From the NCBI GenBank assembly GCA_001464385.1, contig LNFB01000212.1, positions 1 through 64,000 of the forward strand: a stretch of DNA of 64,000 nt, read 5' to 3'. Numbering within the stretch: position 1 is the stretch's first letter; each line of letters begins with the position of its first letter. Positions 52,493-61,895 of the stretch are shown here, piece by piece. Under the pieces are notes generated by a model. It made no database searches and was not told the origin of the DNA. It saw only the letters and a program-made list of their open reading frames with translations. A program made the translations under genes and the position numbers. The stretch comes from Deltaproteobacteria bacterium Ga0077550 (GTDB lineage Bacteria; Myxococcota_A; Polyangia; Nannocystales; Nannocystaceae).

Positions 52493-54406
52493 ATGAACCT
52501 GCCGCTGTCGAACCTCCTGCGTCGCTGGTCGGTGGCATCGAACCGCCGACGGGCCCTCGAGGAGCTCGCGCGCGCGGCGGTGTGGCTCGCGGCGGGTGCG
52601 GTCCTCGGGGCGGGGCTCGAGCGCTTGCCCCATGCCCTCGCCGCGCTGGAGCTCGACGTGCCGGCCTGGGTCGCCGACGGCGGCACGCGGCACACCGCGC
52701 TCGCGTGGGTCGGCGGGCTCTTCGCGGTCGTCGTCGTCGTCCGCGGGGTCGCGCGTTTCCTGCGTCGACGCACCGCGCCGTTCACCCTGGCGCGGCGCCT
52801 GGATCGCGCCCACCAGACCCGCGATCTCCTCGCGACCGCGTGGGCGCTCGAGGCCGGCGGCATGGAGGCGGACCCCGGCCTCGCGGCCGTCGTGCTGGAG
52901 CAGGCCCGTGGCACGTCGCGGGCGATCCAGACCCCGGTCGCGCCCTGGGTCGCGCCGACCCGCGCGCTCGCGACGCTCGGCATCGCGGCGGCGGTCGTCG
53001 GGATCCTGCCGACCGAATCGCCGCTCCCCGATCTGTCGAGCACGGCGAGTGCCGCCGACTCGCCCGCTGCGCCCGCGCTCCCCGAGGCGACCCGCGAGCG
53101 CCTCGCTCGGACCGCGGAGGCGCTCGCCAAGCTCGAGCGCCGCCCGGCGCTACGCGACGCGACGCGCCAGAAGCTCGCCCAGGCCCGCGCGCACCTCGAG
53201 TCGATCCAACGCGATCCGAGCAAGTCCCTCGGGGCGCTGTCGCGGGCCGAGCAGGCGCTGCGCGAGGCCCAGCGCGACGCCGCGAAGGACGGCCTGTTCG
53301 ATCCGAAGCAGCTCGAGCAGCTCGACGCCGAGACGCTCGCGCGCGAGATGGTCGAGGCGATCGAGCGCGGCGATACCGACACCGCCGCCGCGATGGCCGA
53401 CGAGATGGCGAGGCGAACCGAGGACGCCAGCGACGCGGACCTCGAGAAGCTCGGCCGCGCCATGGATCGGGCGCTGAAGAACACGGAGCCCAGCACGAGC
53501 GCCTCGCGCGAATCCGGCGAGTCGGGGAAGTCCGGTGAGTCGGGGAAGTCCGGCGAGTCGGGGAAGTCCGGTGAGTCGGGGAAGTCCGGTGAGTCGGGGA
53601 AGTCCGGTGAGTCGGGGAAGTCCGGTGAGTCGGGCAAGTCCGGCGAGTCGGGGTCGTCCGGTGAGTCCGGCGAGTCGGGGACGTCCGGCGAGTCGGGGCG
53701 CTCCGGTGAGTCGGGTCGCTCCGGCGAGTCGGGTGGTGCCGGCGAGTCCGGCAGGCCCAGCCGCGGCGAGTCCGAGCGACGCGCCCGCTGGCGCAACGAG
53801 GCCGAGAGCCTCTCCGAGCGCCTGCGCGGCGGCGAGTCGGGCGGGCCCCGCTCCGAGCTCCGCGAGCTCGCCGAGCGCATGCGCGAGCGCAGCGGCTCGG
53901 GCTCCCTCGAGCGCGACCTCGAGCGCGCCCTCGAGGACGTCGAGCGCGCCCGCTCGAAGCAGTTCGACGAGATGAACAAGGGCGAAGGCGAAGGCGAGGG
54001 CGAAGGCGAAGGCGAAGGCGAAGGCGAAGGCGAAGGCGAAGGCGAAGGCGAAGGCGAGGGCAAGGGCGAAGGCAAGTCCGGCCGCGGCAGCGCGCGCACC
54101 GGCCGGCCCAGTGGCAAGCCGGGCCCCGGGGGCGGTCGCGGCAGCGATCGCTACGGCGACGTCACGCCCCCCCCCGACGCGAGCCGCGGCCCTGCCGAGG
54201 AGGTCGACGCCCAGGCCGCAGGCCCGATGCGCGGCGCGGTCCGCTACATCCAGCGCATGGCGCAGGGCCAGCGACCCGGCCCCGAGTTCCGCGACGTCCA
54301 CCGCGAGTACGAGGAGATCGCCGAGGCCGCGGTCCGCCGCGAGCAGATCCCGCTCACGCGCCGCGACTACATCCGCAGCTACTTCGAGGCCGTGCGCCCC
54401 GACTGA
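52493..54406 (+). CDS. Membrane protein with coiled coils and SGESGK / GE repeat tracts, head of a MoxR-vWA operon
   Basis: 637 residues from ATG 52493, with GCGAGG 7 bp upstream. Residues ~28-45, ~68-90 and ~155-175 are hydrophobic helices. Long coiled-coil, Glu/Arg/Ala-rich helices follow (RLARTAEALAKLERRPALRDATRQ). A flexible tract of (SGESGK)n (341-421) and another of (GE)n (~497-525) flank a charged helix. The C-terminus is VHREYEEIAEAAVRREQIPLTRRDYIRSYFEAVRPD, resembling the end of DUF4175-like proteins often found ahead of moxR. It may assemble with the vWA proteins and ATPase as a membrane scaffold; the exact role is unknown. Confidence 0.8.
   Translation: MNLPLSNLLRRWSVASNRRRALEELARAAVWLAAGAVLGAGLERLPHALAALELDVPAWVADGGTRHTALAWVGGLFAVVVVVRGVARFLRRRTAPFTLARRLDRAHQTRDLLATAWALEAGGMEADPGLAAVVLEQARGTSRAIQTPVAPWVAPTRALATLGIAAAVVGILPTESPLPDLSSTASAADSPAAPALPEATRERLARTAEALAKLERRPALRDATRQKLAQARAHLESIQRDPSKSLGALSRAEQALREAQRDAAKDGLFDPKQLEQLDAETLAREMVEAIERGDTDTAAAMADEMARRTEDASDADLEKLGRAMDRALKNTEPSTSASRESGESGKSGESGKSGESGKSGESGKSGESGKSGESGKSGESGKSGESGSSGESGESGTSGESGRSGESGRSGESGGAGESGRPSRGESERRARWRNEAESLSERLRGGESGGPRSELRELAERMRERSGSGSLERDLERALEDVERARSKQFDEMNKGEGEGEGEGEGEGEGEGEGEGEGEGEGKGEGKSGRGSARTGRPSGKPGPGGGRGSDRYGDVTPPPDASRGPAEEVDAQAAGPMRGAVRYIQRMAQGQRPGPEFRDVHREYEEIAEAAVRREQIPLTRRDYIRSYFEAVRPD
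53513..53754. repeat. In-frame 18-bp tandem repeats encoding SGESGK
   Basis: About 13 copies of a TCCGGTGAGTCGGGGAAG-like 18-bp unit. Copies are near-identical at first and diverge at the end to SGESGS, SGESGT and SGESGR. The period is six codons and the frame is intact. Confidence 0.9.
53981..54076. repeat. In-frame 6-bp repeat GGCGAA encoding poly-(Gly-Glu)
   Basis: About 13 tandem GGCGA(A/G) hexamers, ending in GKGEGK. Such a pure short repeat is prone to slipped-strand change in copy number; steps of six bases keep the frame. Confidence 0.9.
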
Positions 54407-54460
54407 GTTCCTCCCCGCGCGCACGAGCGCGTCCCCTTGGCTCCTCCCCCCGCCGTCGCC

Positions 54461-55504
54461 ATGAACACCGCCATCCCCACCACCGCGCCGACCCCCGCCG
54501 CCACCGCGAGCGCCCCGACCGACGATCGCATCGCGCGGGCGCAGGATGCCCTCGGCGCGCTGAAGACCGAGATCGAGCGGCGCCTGTTCGGCCAGAGCAA
54601 CCTCGTGCTGCAGGCGATCATCGGGCTGCTCACGCGCGGCAACATCCTCATCGAAGGTCAGCCCGGCCTGGGCAAGACACTGCTGGTGAAGGTGATGGCG
54701 GAGGCGATCGATCTCGAGTTCTCGCGCATCCAGTTCACGCCGGATCTCATGCCGGCGGACATCACCGGCAGCCAGACGCTGGTGCACGACGAGCACGGCC
54801 GCGCCCGCCTCGACTTCCGCGCCGGACCGATCTTCGCCAACCTCGTGCTCGCCGACGAGGTCAACCGCGCGACACCGAAGACCCAGTCGGCGCTGCTCGA
54901 GGCGATGCAGGAGCACGCGGTCACCGTCGGCGGTGTGCGCCGCCTCCTGCCCGAGCCCTTCTTGGTCGCCGCGACCCAGAACCCCATCGAGATGGAGGGC
55001 ACCTATCCCCTGCCCGAGGCCCAGCTCGATCGTTTCCTGCTCAAGCTCGAGGTGGTGTTCCCGTCGTTCGAGGATCTCCGCGAGATCGGCCTGCGCACCA
55101 CCGGACGCGCCGAGGACACCACGGCGCGCGCGATGGATCGGCAGACGATGATCGATCTCCAGAACCTCGTGCGCGACATCGTCGTCGCGCCCCACGTCGC
55201 CGAGTTCGCGGCCTCGCTGACGATGGCGACCCACCCCGAGTCGGCGAACTCCACGGCCGACGTGAAGCGCTTCGTCCGCTACGGCGCGAGTCCCCGCGCC
55301 ATGCAGGCGCTCATCCTCGCCGGGCGCGCGTACGCCCTGCTGTGCGGGAGGGCCTGGGTCGCCGAGGACGACATCCGCGCCATCGCCCACCCGGTGCTGC
55401 GCCACCGCATGATCCCGAGCTTCGACGCGAAGCTCGAGGGCATCACGAACAACCGGCTCGTCGACGGCCTCATCGCCACCGTGCCCAACGTCCGCGCGGG
55501 TTGA
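54461..55504 (+). CDS. MoxR-family AAA+ ATPase
   Basis: 347 residues from ATG 54461 (a TTG at 54437 is possible but less likely). It has Walker A GQPGLGKT, the MoxR motif MPADITGSQTLVHDE, Walker B NLVLADEVNRATPKTQSALL, sensor 1 FLVAATQNPIEMEGTYPLPEAQLDRF, and an arginine-rich lid domain (GASPRAMQALILAGRAYALL). MoxR ATPases act as chaperones that insert metal or assemble complexes together with vWA proteins. It lies 54 bp after the repeat-rich gene and 5 bp before the DUF58 gene. Confidence 0.95.
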   Translation: MNTAIPTTAPTPAATASAPTDDRIARAQDALGALKTEIERRLFGQSNLVLQAIIGLLTRGNILIEGQPGLGKTLLVKVMAEAIDLEFSRIQFTPDLMPADITGSQTLVHDEHGRARLDFRAGPIFANLVLADEVNRATPKTQSALLEAMQEHAVTVGGVRRLLPEPFLVAATQNPIEMEGTYPLPEAQLDRFLLKLEVVFPSFEDLREIGLRTTGRAEDTTARAMDRQTMIDLQNLVRDIVVAPHVAEFAASLTMATHPESANSTADVKRFVRYGASPRAMQALILAGRAYALLCGRAWVAEDDIRAIAHPVLRHRMIPSFDAKLEGITNNRLVDGLIATVPNVRAG

Positions 55505-55509
55505 CGACG

Positions 55510-56403
55510 ATGCGCGTCGATCGAGCCGCGCTGTCCCGCTTCGCCGCCCTGCGCCTGCGCGCACCGGGCCCGGCGACCGCATTGCAGCAGGGGGACCGCC
55601 GCTCGCCCTTCCGCGGCCGCGGCCTCGAGTTCGCGGACTTCCGCCCCTACGATCCCGGCGACGACCTCCGCCTGGTCGACTGGAACGTCTACTTCCGCCT
55701 CGGCGTCGCGCTCGTCCGGCAGTTCAACGAGGAGCGGAGCCTCTCGGTGAAGATCTGCCTCGACGTGAGCGCGTCGATGGGCTTCGGCACCCCACGCAAG
55801 GCCGACCACGCCGCGCAGCTCGCCGCGACCCTGGCGATGATCGCCCTGGGCCACCGCGACCCGGTGGTGCTCGCGTGCTTCGGCGGCGAGGACCGCGGCC
55901 TGCGCTCGCGCGCGGTCAACCTCGACGGCCTGCCCGAGCTGCTGCACCTGCTCGAGCGCACCGAGCCGGGCGGCCGCGGCGACGCCCACGGCCAGCTCGT
56001 CGCCCACCTCGGTGGCAGTCGGTGCGATCGCCTCGTGTTCGTCTCCGATCTGCTGCACGAGGAGGCCGAGCGCGACGCCCTGCTGCGGCTGTGCGCGGGC
56101 GCGTGCCCGCGGCCCGTGGTCCTGCACGTCGTGGGCGCCGACGAGCTCGAGCCCGATCTCGAGGACGTCGAGCGCGTGATCGATTCGGAGACCGGCGAGA
56201 CGCTCGTCATCCGCGACGGCCGCGACGCGCAGGCCGACTACGCGCGCGCGCTCGCGACCTGGCTGGGGACGATCGAGGAGCGCTGCCGCGGCCTCGGCAT
56301 CCAGTACGTGCGCACCGACGCGCGCCGCGGCGCGACCGAGCTCGTCCACGGCGATCTGTACCGCAAGCAGGTCGTCGAGCACATCGCCGGGGGCGCCGGA
56401 TGA
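55510..56403 (+). CDS. DUF58 domain protein of the MoxR/Bat operon
   Basis: 297 residues from ATG 55510. The family signature GRGLEFADFRPYDPGDDLRLVDWNVYFR is clear at ~37-64, and a vWA-like metal site follows (CLDVSASMGFGTPRKAD). DUF58 proteins are always coupled to MoxR ATPases and vWA membrane proteins; their biochemical role is unsettled. There is no membrane helix. The start is 5 bp after the MoxR stop, and its own stop overlaps the next start (ATGA). Confidence 0.93.
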   Translation: MRVDRAALSRFAALRLRAPGPATALQQGDRRSPFRGRGLEFADFRPYDPGDDLRLVDWNVYFRLGVALVRQFNEERSLSVKICLDVSASMGFGTPRKADHAAQLAATLAMIALGHRDPVVLACFGGEDRGLRSRAVNLDGLPELLHLLERTEPGGRGDAHGQLVAHLGGSRCDRLVFVSDLLHEEAERDALLRLCAGACPRPVVLHVVGADELEPDLEDVERVIDSETGETLVIRDGRDAQADYARALATWLGTIEERCRGLGIQYVRTDARRGATELVHGDLYRKQVVEHIAGGAG

Positions 56404-58091
56404 CGCCCACCCTGCCCTGGGCCTTCGCGGCGCTGGTGCTCGCGGTCCCGCTGGTGGCCGCGTACCTGCACCGGCGTCGCCGCACCGACAAGCGCGTGCC
56501 GTCGGTGATCATCCTGCGGGCGATCGCCGGCACGTCGCGTCCGACCCGGCGCGCGTGGTCGCGGCCGCGACACCTCGTGTCGCTGGCGCTCGTGCTGCTG
56601 GCGCTCATCGGCCTCGTGGTCGCGTTGGCGGATCTCCGCGACGAAGACGATCGCCCGCGCGACTTCGTGGTCGTGCTCGACACCTCCGCGAGCATGGCGG
56701 CGAGCGACGGCGAGACCCGGCTGGCCCGCGGCGTCGAGGCGGTCGGCGACGCGCTCGAGTCCCTCCACGCCGGTGACCGCGTCGCGCTCGTCACCACGGG
56801 GGCGCAGAGCCTGGTCCGCATCGGACTCACCGAGGACCACGCCCGGGTGCTCGAGCTCGCGCGCACGGCGACCGCCGGTGGCACGAGCCAGGGCGCCGCG
56901 CGGGCGCTCCGCCTCGCCGACGCGATCTGCAGCGCAGGCCGCGACGGTTCGATCGTCCTGGTCTCCGATCGCGTGGGCGTCGACGTCCCGACCACGCGTT
57001 GTCCGCTCGAGCACGTGTCCGTCGGCCGCGACGGTCCCAACGCGGGCATCGTGGCGCTGTCGGTGCGCGAGGCGGACGCGCTCGGGTTGTCCGAGATCCA
57101 CGTCGGCGTGCTGTCCGAGCTCGGCCGCGAGCAGCCGCTCGAGCTGAGCCTGCGCGTCGACGACACGGTGGTCGACGTGGTCTCGATCGACGTGCCCGCC
57201 AGCGGCGAGCTCGAGAAGCTCCACCGCATGCCGCTGCCCCCGGGCGAGCGGGTGTCGGCCGCGATCACGCACGTGCGCGAGGATGTCCTGGCGCTCGACG
57301 ACACCGCCAGCGTGGCGCGCCACGGCGGCGCGCGCGTCTCGGTGCTGCTCGTCGCCCAGACGCGGCTGTCGTTCACCGCCGAGGCGCTGCGCCTGCACCC
57401 GCGCGTCGACCTCCGGGTGATCGGGCCGCAGGACGCCCTCGCGCCCGGCGACGCCTTCGACCTCGTCGTGCTGGAGGCCGACTACCGCGCCGGACCCCTC
57501 CCCTTCGCGCCGAAGCTCGTCGCGCTGGGCACCACGGCGTCGAAGCTCGGTGTCGCGACGGGCGGCGAGGTCGACACGCCCGAGATCCTCCGGTGGTCGT
57601 TCGACCACCCGCTGTTCCGCTTCGTCGATCTGCAGGGCCTCGACGTGCCGAAGGCCGCGACGCTCGCTCCGACCACCGAGCAGACCTCGCTCATCGACAC
57701 CGAGTCGGGCAGCCTCGCGCTGGCCGGGCAGTGGGACGGCCGCGAGATGGTCTATGTCGGCTTCGCGCCCCACCAGTCGGATCTCGTCCTGCGCGTCGGG
57801 TTCGTGAACTTCGTCGCGAACCTCGTCGAGTGGGCCGCCGCGCCGCCGCCCGAGGAGGCCGACGGACGCGAGGGGGTGCTGTCTGCGCTCGAGAGCCGGG
57901 TCGCGCCCCCTGGACCGCTGCCGGGCGCCGCACGCTCGCGGTTCTCGAGCAGCGCGTTCGGCGGGGCGCCGCTGTGGTCGTACCTCGCGATCGCGGCCTT
58001 CGGCGCGCTGTGCCTCGAGTGGTTGTTGCCCGCGTTCGCGGCGGCGATCGTCCGCCTCCGCCGCCGCCGCGCCCAGGCGGTCCGCCCATGA
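56400..58091 (+). CDS. BatA-type membrane protein with von Willebrand factor A domain
   Basis: 563 residues. A first membrane helix (PWAFAALVLAVPLVAAYL) and a second (LVSLALVLLALIGLVVALA) enclose the BatA-type N-terminal domain. A vWA domain follows, with the complete metal-ion site DTSAS (94-98, VVVLDTSASMAASDG) and TTGA. A beta-rich ~230-residue region and a C-terminal helix (SYLAIAAFGALCLEWLLPAF) complete the protein. It is anchored in the inner membrane with vWA mostly periplasmic and probably contacts the MoxR/DUF58 pair. Overlaps both neighbours by 4 bp (ATGA). Confidence 0.9.
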   Translation: MTPTLPWAFAALVLAVPLVAAYLHRRRRTDKRVPSVIILRAIAGTSRPTRRAWSRPRHLVSLALVLLALIGLVVALADLRDEDDRPRDFVVVLDTSASMAASDGETRLARGVEAVGDALESLHAGDRVALVTTGAQSLVRIGLTEDHARVLELARTATAGGTSQGAARALRLADAICSAGRDGSIVLVSDRVGVDVPTTRCPLEHVSVGRDGPNAGIVALSVREADALGLSEIHVGVLSELGREQPLELSLRVDDTVVDVVSIDVPASGELEKLHRMPLPPGERVSAAITHVREDVLALDDTASVARHGGARVSVLLVAQTRLSFTAEALRLHPRVDLRVIGPQDALAPGDAFDLVVLEADYRAGPLPFAPKLVALGTTASKLGVATGGEVDTPEILRWSFDHPLFRFVDLQGLDVPKAATLAPTTEQTSLIDTESGSLALAGQWDGREMVYVGFAPHQSDLVLRVGFVNFVANLVEWAAAPPPEEADGREGVLSALESRVAPPGPLPGAARSRFSSSAFGGAPLWSYLAIAAFGALCLEWLLPAFAAAIVRLRRRRAQAVRP

Positions 58092-60739
58092 CGTGGCTGC
58101 CCACGCAGTGGCTGCCCGAGATCGGGCGCCCGCACCTGGTGTGGCTCGCGGTGCCGGTCGCCGCGCTGCTCGCCTACGATCTGTGGCGCCGCTGGGGCGA
58201 TCGACCCGGTCAGCGCGCGCTCGCGGCCGTGACGCGCACGCTCGGCATGCTCGCGCTGGTGTTCGCGCTGCTCGATCTTCGCTGGCACGAGCGCGACGAC
58301 GTCGGGCACGTGGTGTTCGTCGTCGATCGCTCCGCGAGCATCCCCGACGCCGCGCTCGCGGGCGCCATGGCGGAGGTCGAGCGGCTGCGCGGCGAGCTCG
58401 ACGACGACATCCGCGCGGGCCTCGTGCTGTTCGACGGCGAGACCGAGCTCGCGGTGCTCCCGGGCGCCCCGTGGTCGCCGCCCTCGCCCCTGCGCACGAC
58501 CGTCGTCGATGGCAGCGACATCGATGGTGCCCTCGCGATCGCGCTGTCGCTCGTGCCCGACGGCGAACAGGGCGAGATCGTCCTGTTCTCCGACGGGCGG
58601 CGCAGCGGCGGCGAGGTCGGACTCGACGCGCGGGCGCTGGCCGATGCGCGCGGCGTGACGATCGACACCATCGTCGTCGATCCTTCGCGCAACGACCCCG
58701 CGGTCCTCTCGATCGAGATGGGCGATCCGCAGGTCCGTCCCGGATCGACCGCCAGCGGCAAGGTCCAGCTCGTCGGCGGTGACGGCCCCCAGCGCGGCAC
58801 GCTGACGGTGAAGGTCGGCGACCAGATCGCGCTCCGCCAACCGGTCGAGATCCCCGGCGGCGAGACCCTCGAAGTGCCGTTCTCCCACGGGCTCGATCCC
58901 CTGGCGAAGCCCGGCACGAGCCCGGTCGAGGCGACGCTCGAGCTCGAGTCGGACGGCGACATCGACACGTCGAACAACCGCGGCACCGGATCGCTGGTGG
59001 TCGGCGAGCCGCCGAAGGTGCGCGTCATCGCGGGCGAGGAGGCCGACGGCGGCGCGATCGCCCGCGCGCTGCGGGCCGAGCGGATGGAGGTCGAGGTCGT
59101 GAAGGCCAGCGAGATGAAGCCCGAGCACAGCCGGCTCGAGAGCGTCGACCTCGTGGTGCTGGCCAACGCCCCGGCCGAGGCCATCGCCGGCGAGCGCGGG
59201 CTGCCCGACGCGTTCATGGGCAACCTCGCCCGGTGGGTCGACGGCGGAGGCGGCCTCATCGTCCTCGGCGGGCCGATGGCCTACGACATGGGCGGCTACG
59301 GCGACACCGCGCTCGAGAAGATCCTGCCGGTGAAGATCGATCCGGTCGAGCAGGAGATCGAGTCGGCCGCGACCATCGTCATCATCCTCGATCGCTCCGG
59401 CAGCATGTCGGCGATGGCGGGCTGGTCGAAGACCAAGATGGAGCTCGCCGACGAGGGGGCGGTCGCGTCGATGCGGCTGCTGCGGCCCTTCGACCAGATC
59501 GCCGTGATGAGCGTGACCGAGGAGGTGCGCTGGGAGGTGAACCTGCAGTCGGTCGGCGACGGCGGCGACATGGAGCGCCGGGTGCTGCGCGTGCGGGCCG
59601 ACGGCGGCGGGATCTACGTCTACACCAGCATCGAGGCGGCGCACGAGACCATGAAGAGGGTCGACACGCCGCTGCGCCACGTGATCCTCTTCAGCGACGC
59701 CGCCGACTCCGAGGAGAAGGTCAAGGGCGTGCCGTTCGGCGACGGCCCGGGCCCGCGCGCCGAGGACCTCGCGCGGAAGATGCGAGACGAGGGGATCACC
59801 ACCAGCGTCATCGGCATCGGCAGCGACGAGGACGTCGACACGCAGTTCCTGAAGGACCTCGCGAAGGCCGGCGGCGGGCGCTTCTACCTCACCGCGGACG
59901 CCAGCAAGCTGCGGTCGCTGTTCGTGCAGGAGACCGAGCGCCTCGTCGACAGCTCGCTGAAGGAGGTCCCGTTCCGGCCGATCGCGCTGGCGCGTCACCC
60001 CGCGCTCGAGGGCATCGACTACCAGCGCGCGCCGTTCCTGAAGGGCTACCAGCAGCTCGAGGCGCGGCCCACCGCGGAGATCGTGATGGCCGCCGCCGAG
60101 GGGCACCCGCTGCTCGTGACGTGGCGCTACGGCCTCGGGCACGTGATCGCGTGGGCGAGCGACGCCGGGCCGCGGTGGTCCGACGAGTGGCTGCCGTGGT
60201 CCGGCTACAACGCCCACTGGACGCAGCTCGCCCGCTTCGCCCTGCGATCGGGCTCGGGATCGGACACCCAGATCGAGGTCGACGTCGCCGGCGGCAACGC
60301 GCTGGTCCGGGTCGCGCGCCGCGACGACAAGGGCCTGTCGATCGACGACGGTGCGGTGAAGGCCCGGATCGTCGACGGCACCGAGCAGCGCGCGATCGAT
60401 CTGCGCGCGCGAGAGCCGGGGCTGTGGGACGCCAACGTCGCCACCGCGCCGGGGCACACGTACACCGTCGAGGTGCTCGACGGCACCGACAAGGTCCTCG
60501 CGCGCCACACGTTCGCGCCGCCGCCGTCGGCGGAGCAGCGGCACCGCACGGCCGACCGACCGTTCCTCGAGGACCTCGCCGCGCGTACCGGGGGCGCCGT
60601 CGGGCCGCAGCGACTGTCGCCCCAGGTCGCCGCGTCGGTGACCGCCCGCGTCCACCGGCTGTGGCCCTTCTTCGTCCTCGCGGCGCTGCTGCTGCTCCCC
60701 TTGGACGCGATGCTGCGCCGCTCGGCCCGCGTGGTCTGA
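58088..60739 (+). CDS. Large membrane protein with two vWA-like domains and a glutamine amidotransferase-like segment
   Basis: 883 residues. Membrane helices lie at ~18-30 and ~50-63, and one C-terminal (FFVLAALLLLPLDAML). A first vWA domain has VFVVDRSASIPD (Asp80, Ser82, Ser84). A class I amidotransferase-like segment is at ~315-420 (VVLANAPAEAIA, LARWVDGGGGLIVLGGPMAYDMGGYG). A second vWA domain carries IVIILDRSGSMSAMAG near residue 434 with GGGRFYLTADASKL. The region GHPLLVTWRYGLGHVIAWASDAGPRW follows, as in BatA/YfbK-type proteins. It ends the Bat-like operon and may assemble with the preceding vWA protein as a periplasmic platform. Confidence 0.88.
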   Translation: MTWLPTQWLPEIGRPHLVWLAVPVAALLAYDLWRRWGDRPGQRALAAVTRTLGMLALVFALLDLRWHERDDVGHVVFVVDRSASIPDAALAGAMAEVERLRGELDDDIRAGLVLFDGETELAVLPGAPWSPPSPLRTTVVDGSDIDGALAIALSLVPDGEQGEIVLFSDGRRSGGEVGLDARALADARGVTIDTIVVDPSRNDPAVLSIEMGDPQVRPGSTASGKVQLVGGDGPQRGTLTVKVGDQIALRQPVEIPGGETLEVPFSHGLDPLAKPGTSPVEATLELESDGDIDTSNNRGTGSLVVGEPPKVRVIAGEEADGGAIARALRAERMEVEVVKASEMKPEHSRLESVDLVVLANAPAEAIAGERGLPDAFMGNLARWVDGGGGLIVLGGPMAYDMGGYGDTALEKILPVKIDPVEQEIESAATIVIILDRSGSMSAMAGWSKTKMELADEGAVASMRLLRPFDQIAVMSVTEEVRWEVNLQSVGDGGDMERRVLRVRADGGGIYVYTSIEAAHETMKRVDTPLRHVILFSDAADSEEKVKGVPFGDGPGPRAEDLARKMRDEGITTSVIGIGSDEDVDTQFLKDLAKAGGGRFYLTADASKLRSLFVQETERLVDSSLKEVPFRPIALARHPALEGIDYQRAPFLKGYQQLEARPTAEIVMAAAEGHPLLVTWRYGLGHVIAWASDAGPRWSDEWLPWSGYNAHWTQLARFALRSGSGSDTQIEVDVAGGNALVRVARRDDKGLSIDDGAVKARIVDGTEQRAIDLRAREPGLWDANVATAPGHTYTVEVLDGTDKVLARHTFAPPPSAEQRHRTADRPFLEDLAARTGGAVGPQRLSPQVAASVTARVHRLWPFFVLAALLLLPLDAMLRRSARVV

Positions 60740-60776
60740 CGATCGCGGCGACTCGTCGTCGACCAAGCGCTGTGCG

Positions 60777-61889
60777 ATGCTCGGGCTCACGATGCGACGC
60801 GCGCGAAGCTGGGCGGTCGTCCATGTCCTCGCCGCGGGGGGCTGCGGTCGCGTGGAGGCCACCGTCCCCGCGCAGCAGGCCGCCGCGGTCGGGTCCTCGA
60901 AGGTCGAGACGATCGCCGAGGCCCCGCCACCGCCGGCTGTGCGACCGACCTACCGCCGCTGCGATCAGCACCGTGGGCGGCTGACCACGGGCCGCGGCTT
61001 CGATCACACGCGCAGCCGCCTCGTCGCCGCGGCGAAGGCCACCCATGCGATCCAGGACACCTTCGCGCTCCCCGGCGCGGCGGTCGAGCTCGCCGCGAAG
61101 ATCAGCTACGGCGATGGCGGCAAGGACCTCGAGGACGAGGACGTCGACATCGCGTTGGACGATTGCGACGGTCGTCTGGGTGGCACTGCGAAGACCGATG
61201 ACGACGGCATCGCCCGGATCTCGATCACGGCGCCCACGCAGCCGGGCGCGTACCGGGTGCAGGTCGTCGTCCTCGGCGACGGCAGCGAGACCCGCGCCAC
61301 GCTGCACGTGCTCCCCGCCACGACCGAGCTGGTCGTGTTCGACATCGACGGCACGCTCACCACGACCGACGACGAGGTCACCCGCGACGTGCTCGACGAG
61401 CACTTCGGTCACCTCGCCGATGGCGAGTACGCCGCTGCGGCCTACGACCACGGCGCCGCGCTGGCGCGGCTCTGGTCCGAGCGCGGCTTCGTCGTCGTGT
61501 ACCTGACCGGCCGCCCCTACTGGCTCGTCGACCACACGCGGGCGTGGCTCCGCGCCGGCGGCTACCCGGAGGGGCTGGTGCGCACGACGCTGCGTCACCG
61601 CGACGTGGTGCCCAAGGTCGACGGCGTCGGTGCGTTCAAGGCCGCATACCTGCGCAGCCTCGTCGACGCGGGCTACCGCATCGTCGCCGCCCACGGCAAC
61701 GCGAGCACCGACGTCTGGGCCTACGCGCAGGTGGGGATCCCCGCGGAGTCGACCTTCATCATCGGCCCGCACGCGGGCGATGGCGGCACCGTCGCCGTGC
61801 GCGACGACTGGTCGGCGGTGCTCCCCGTCGCCCGCGACCACGCGCCGGCGGCCCAGCCGTTCGCCTGGCCGAGCGCGCCGTCGAAGTGA
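60777..61889 (+). CDS. Lipin-like (LNS2) phosphatase, probably lipid-anchored
   Basis: 370 residues from ATG 60777. A hydrophobic start with LAAGGC could be a lipobox; another Met is five codons on. After a ~60-residue linker, an Ig-like beta domain (AVELAAKISYGD to ETRATLHVLP) precedes the HAD-type domain: VVFDIDGTLTTTDDE (188-202; DIDGT catalytic), VVYLTGRPYWLVDHTRAWL, and AHGNASTDVWAYAQVGIPA, the lipin LNS2 motif. LNS2 proteins dephosphorylate phosphatidic acid with Mg2+. An exported bacterial copy suggests a periplasmic lipid phosphatase. It lies 37 bp after the Bat-like operon in the same direction. Confidence 0.8.
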   Translation: MLGLTMRRARSWAVVHVLAAGGCGRVEATVPAQQAAAVGSSKVETIAEAPPPPAVRPTYRRCDQHRGRLTTGRGFDHTRSRLVAAAKATHAIQDTFALPGAAVELAAKISYGDGGKDLEDEDVDIALDDCDGRLGGTAKTDDDGIARISITAPTQPGAYRVQVVVLGDGSETRATLHVLPATTELVVFDIDGTLTTTDDEVTRDVLDEHFGHLADGEYAAAAYDHGAALARLWSERGFVVVYLTGRPYWLVDHTRAWLRAGGYPEGLVRTTLRHRDVVPKVDGVGAFKAAYLRSLVDAGYRIVAAHGNASTDVWAYAQVGIPAESTFIIGPHAGDGGTVAVRDDWSAVLPVARDHAPAAQPFAWPSAPSK

Positions 61890-61895
61890 CGGTGG

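Noticed and set aside
53513-53754. Regularly spaced repeats that could suggest a CRISPR array
   Set aside because: Units are contiguous 18-mers without spacers and encode an in-frame SGESGK tract.
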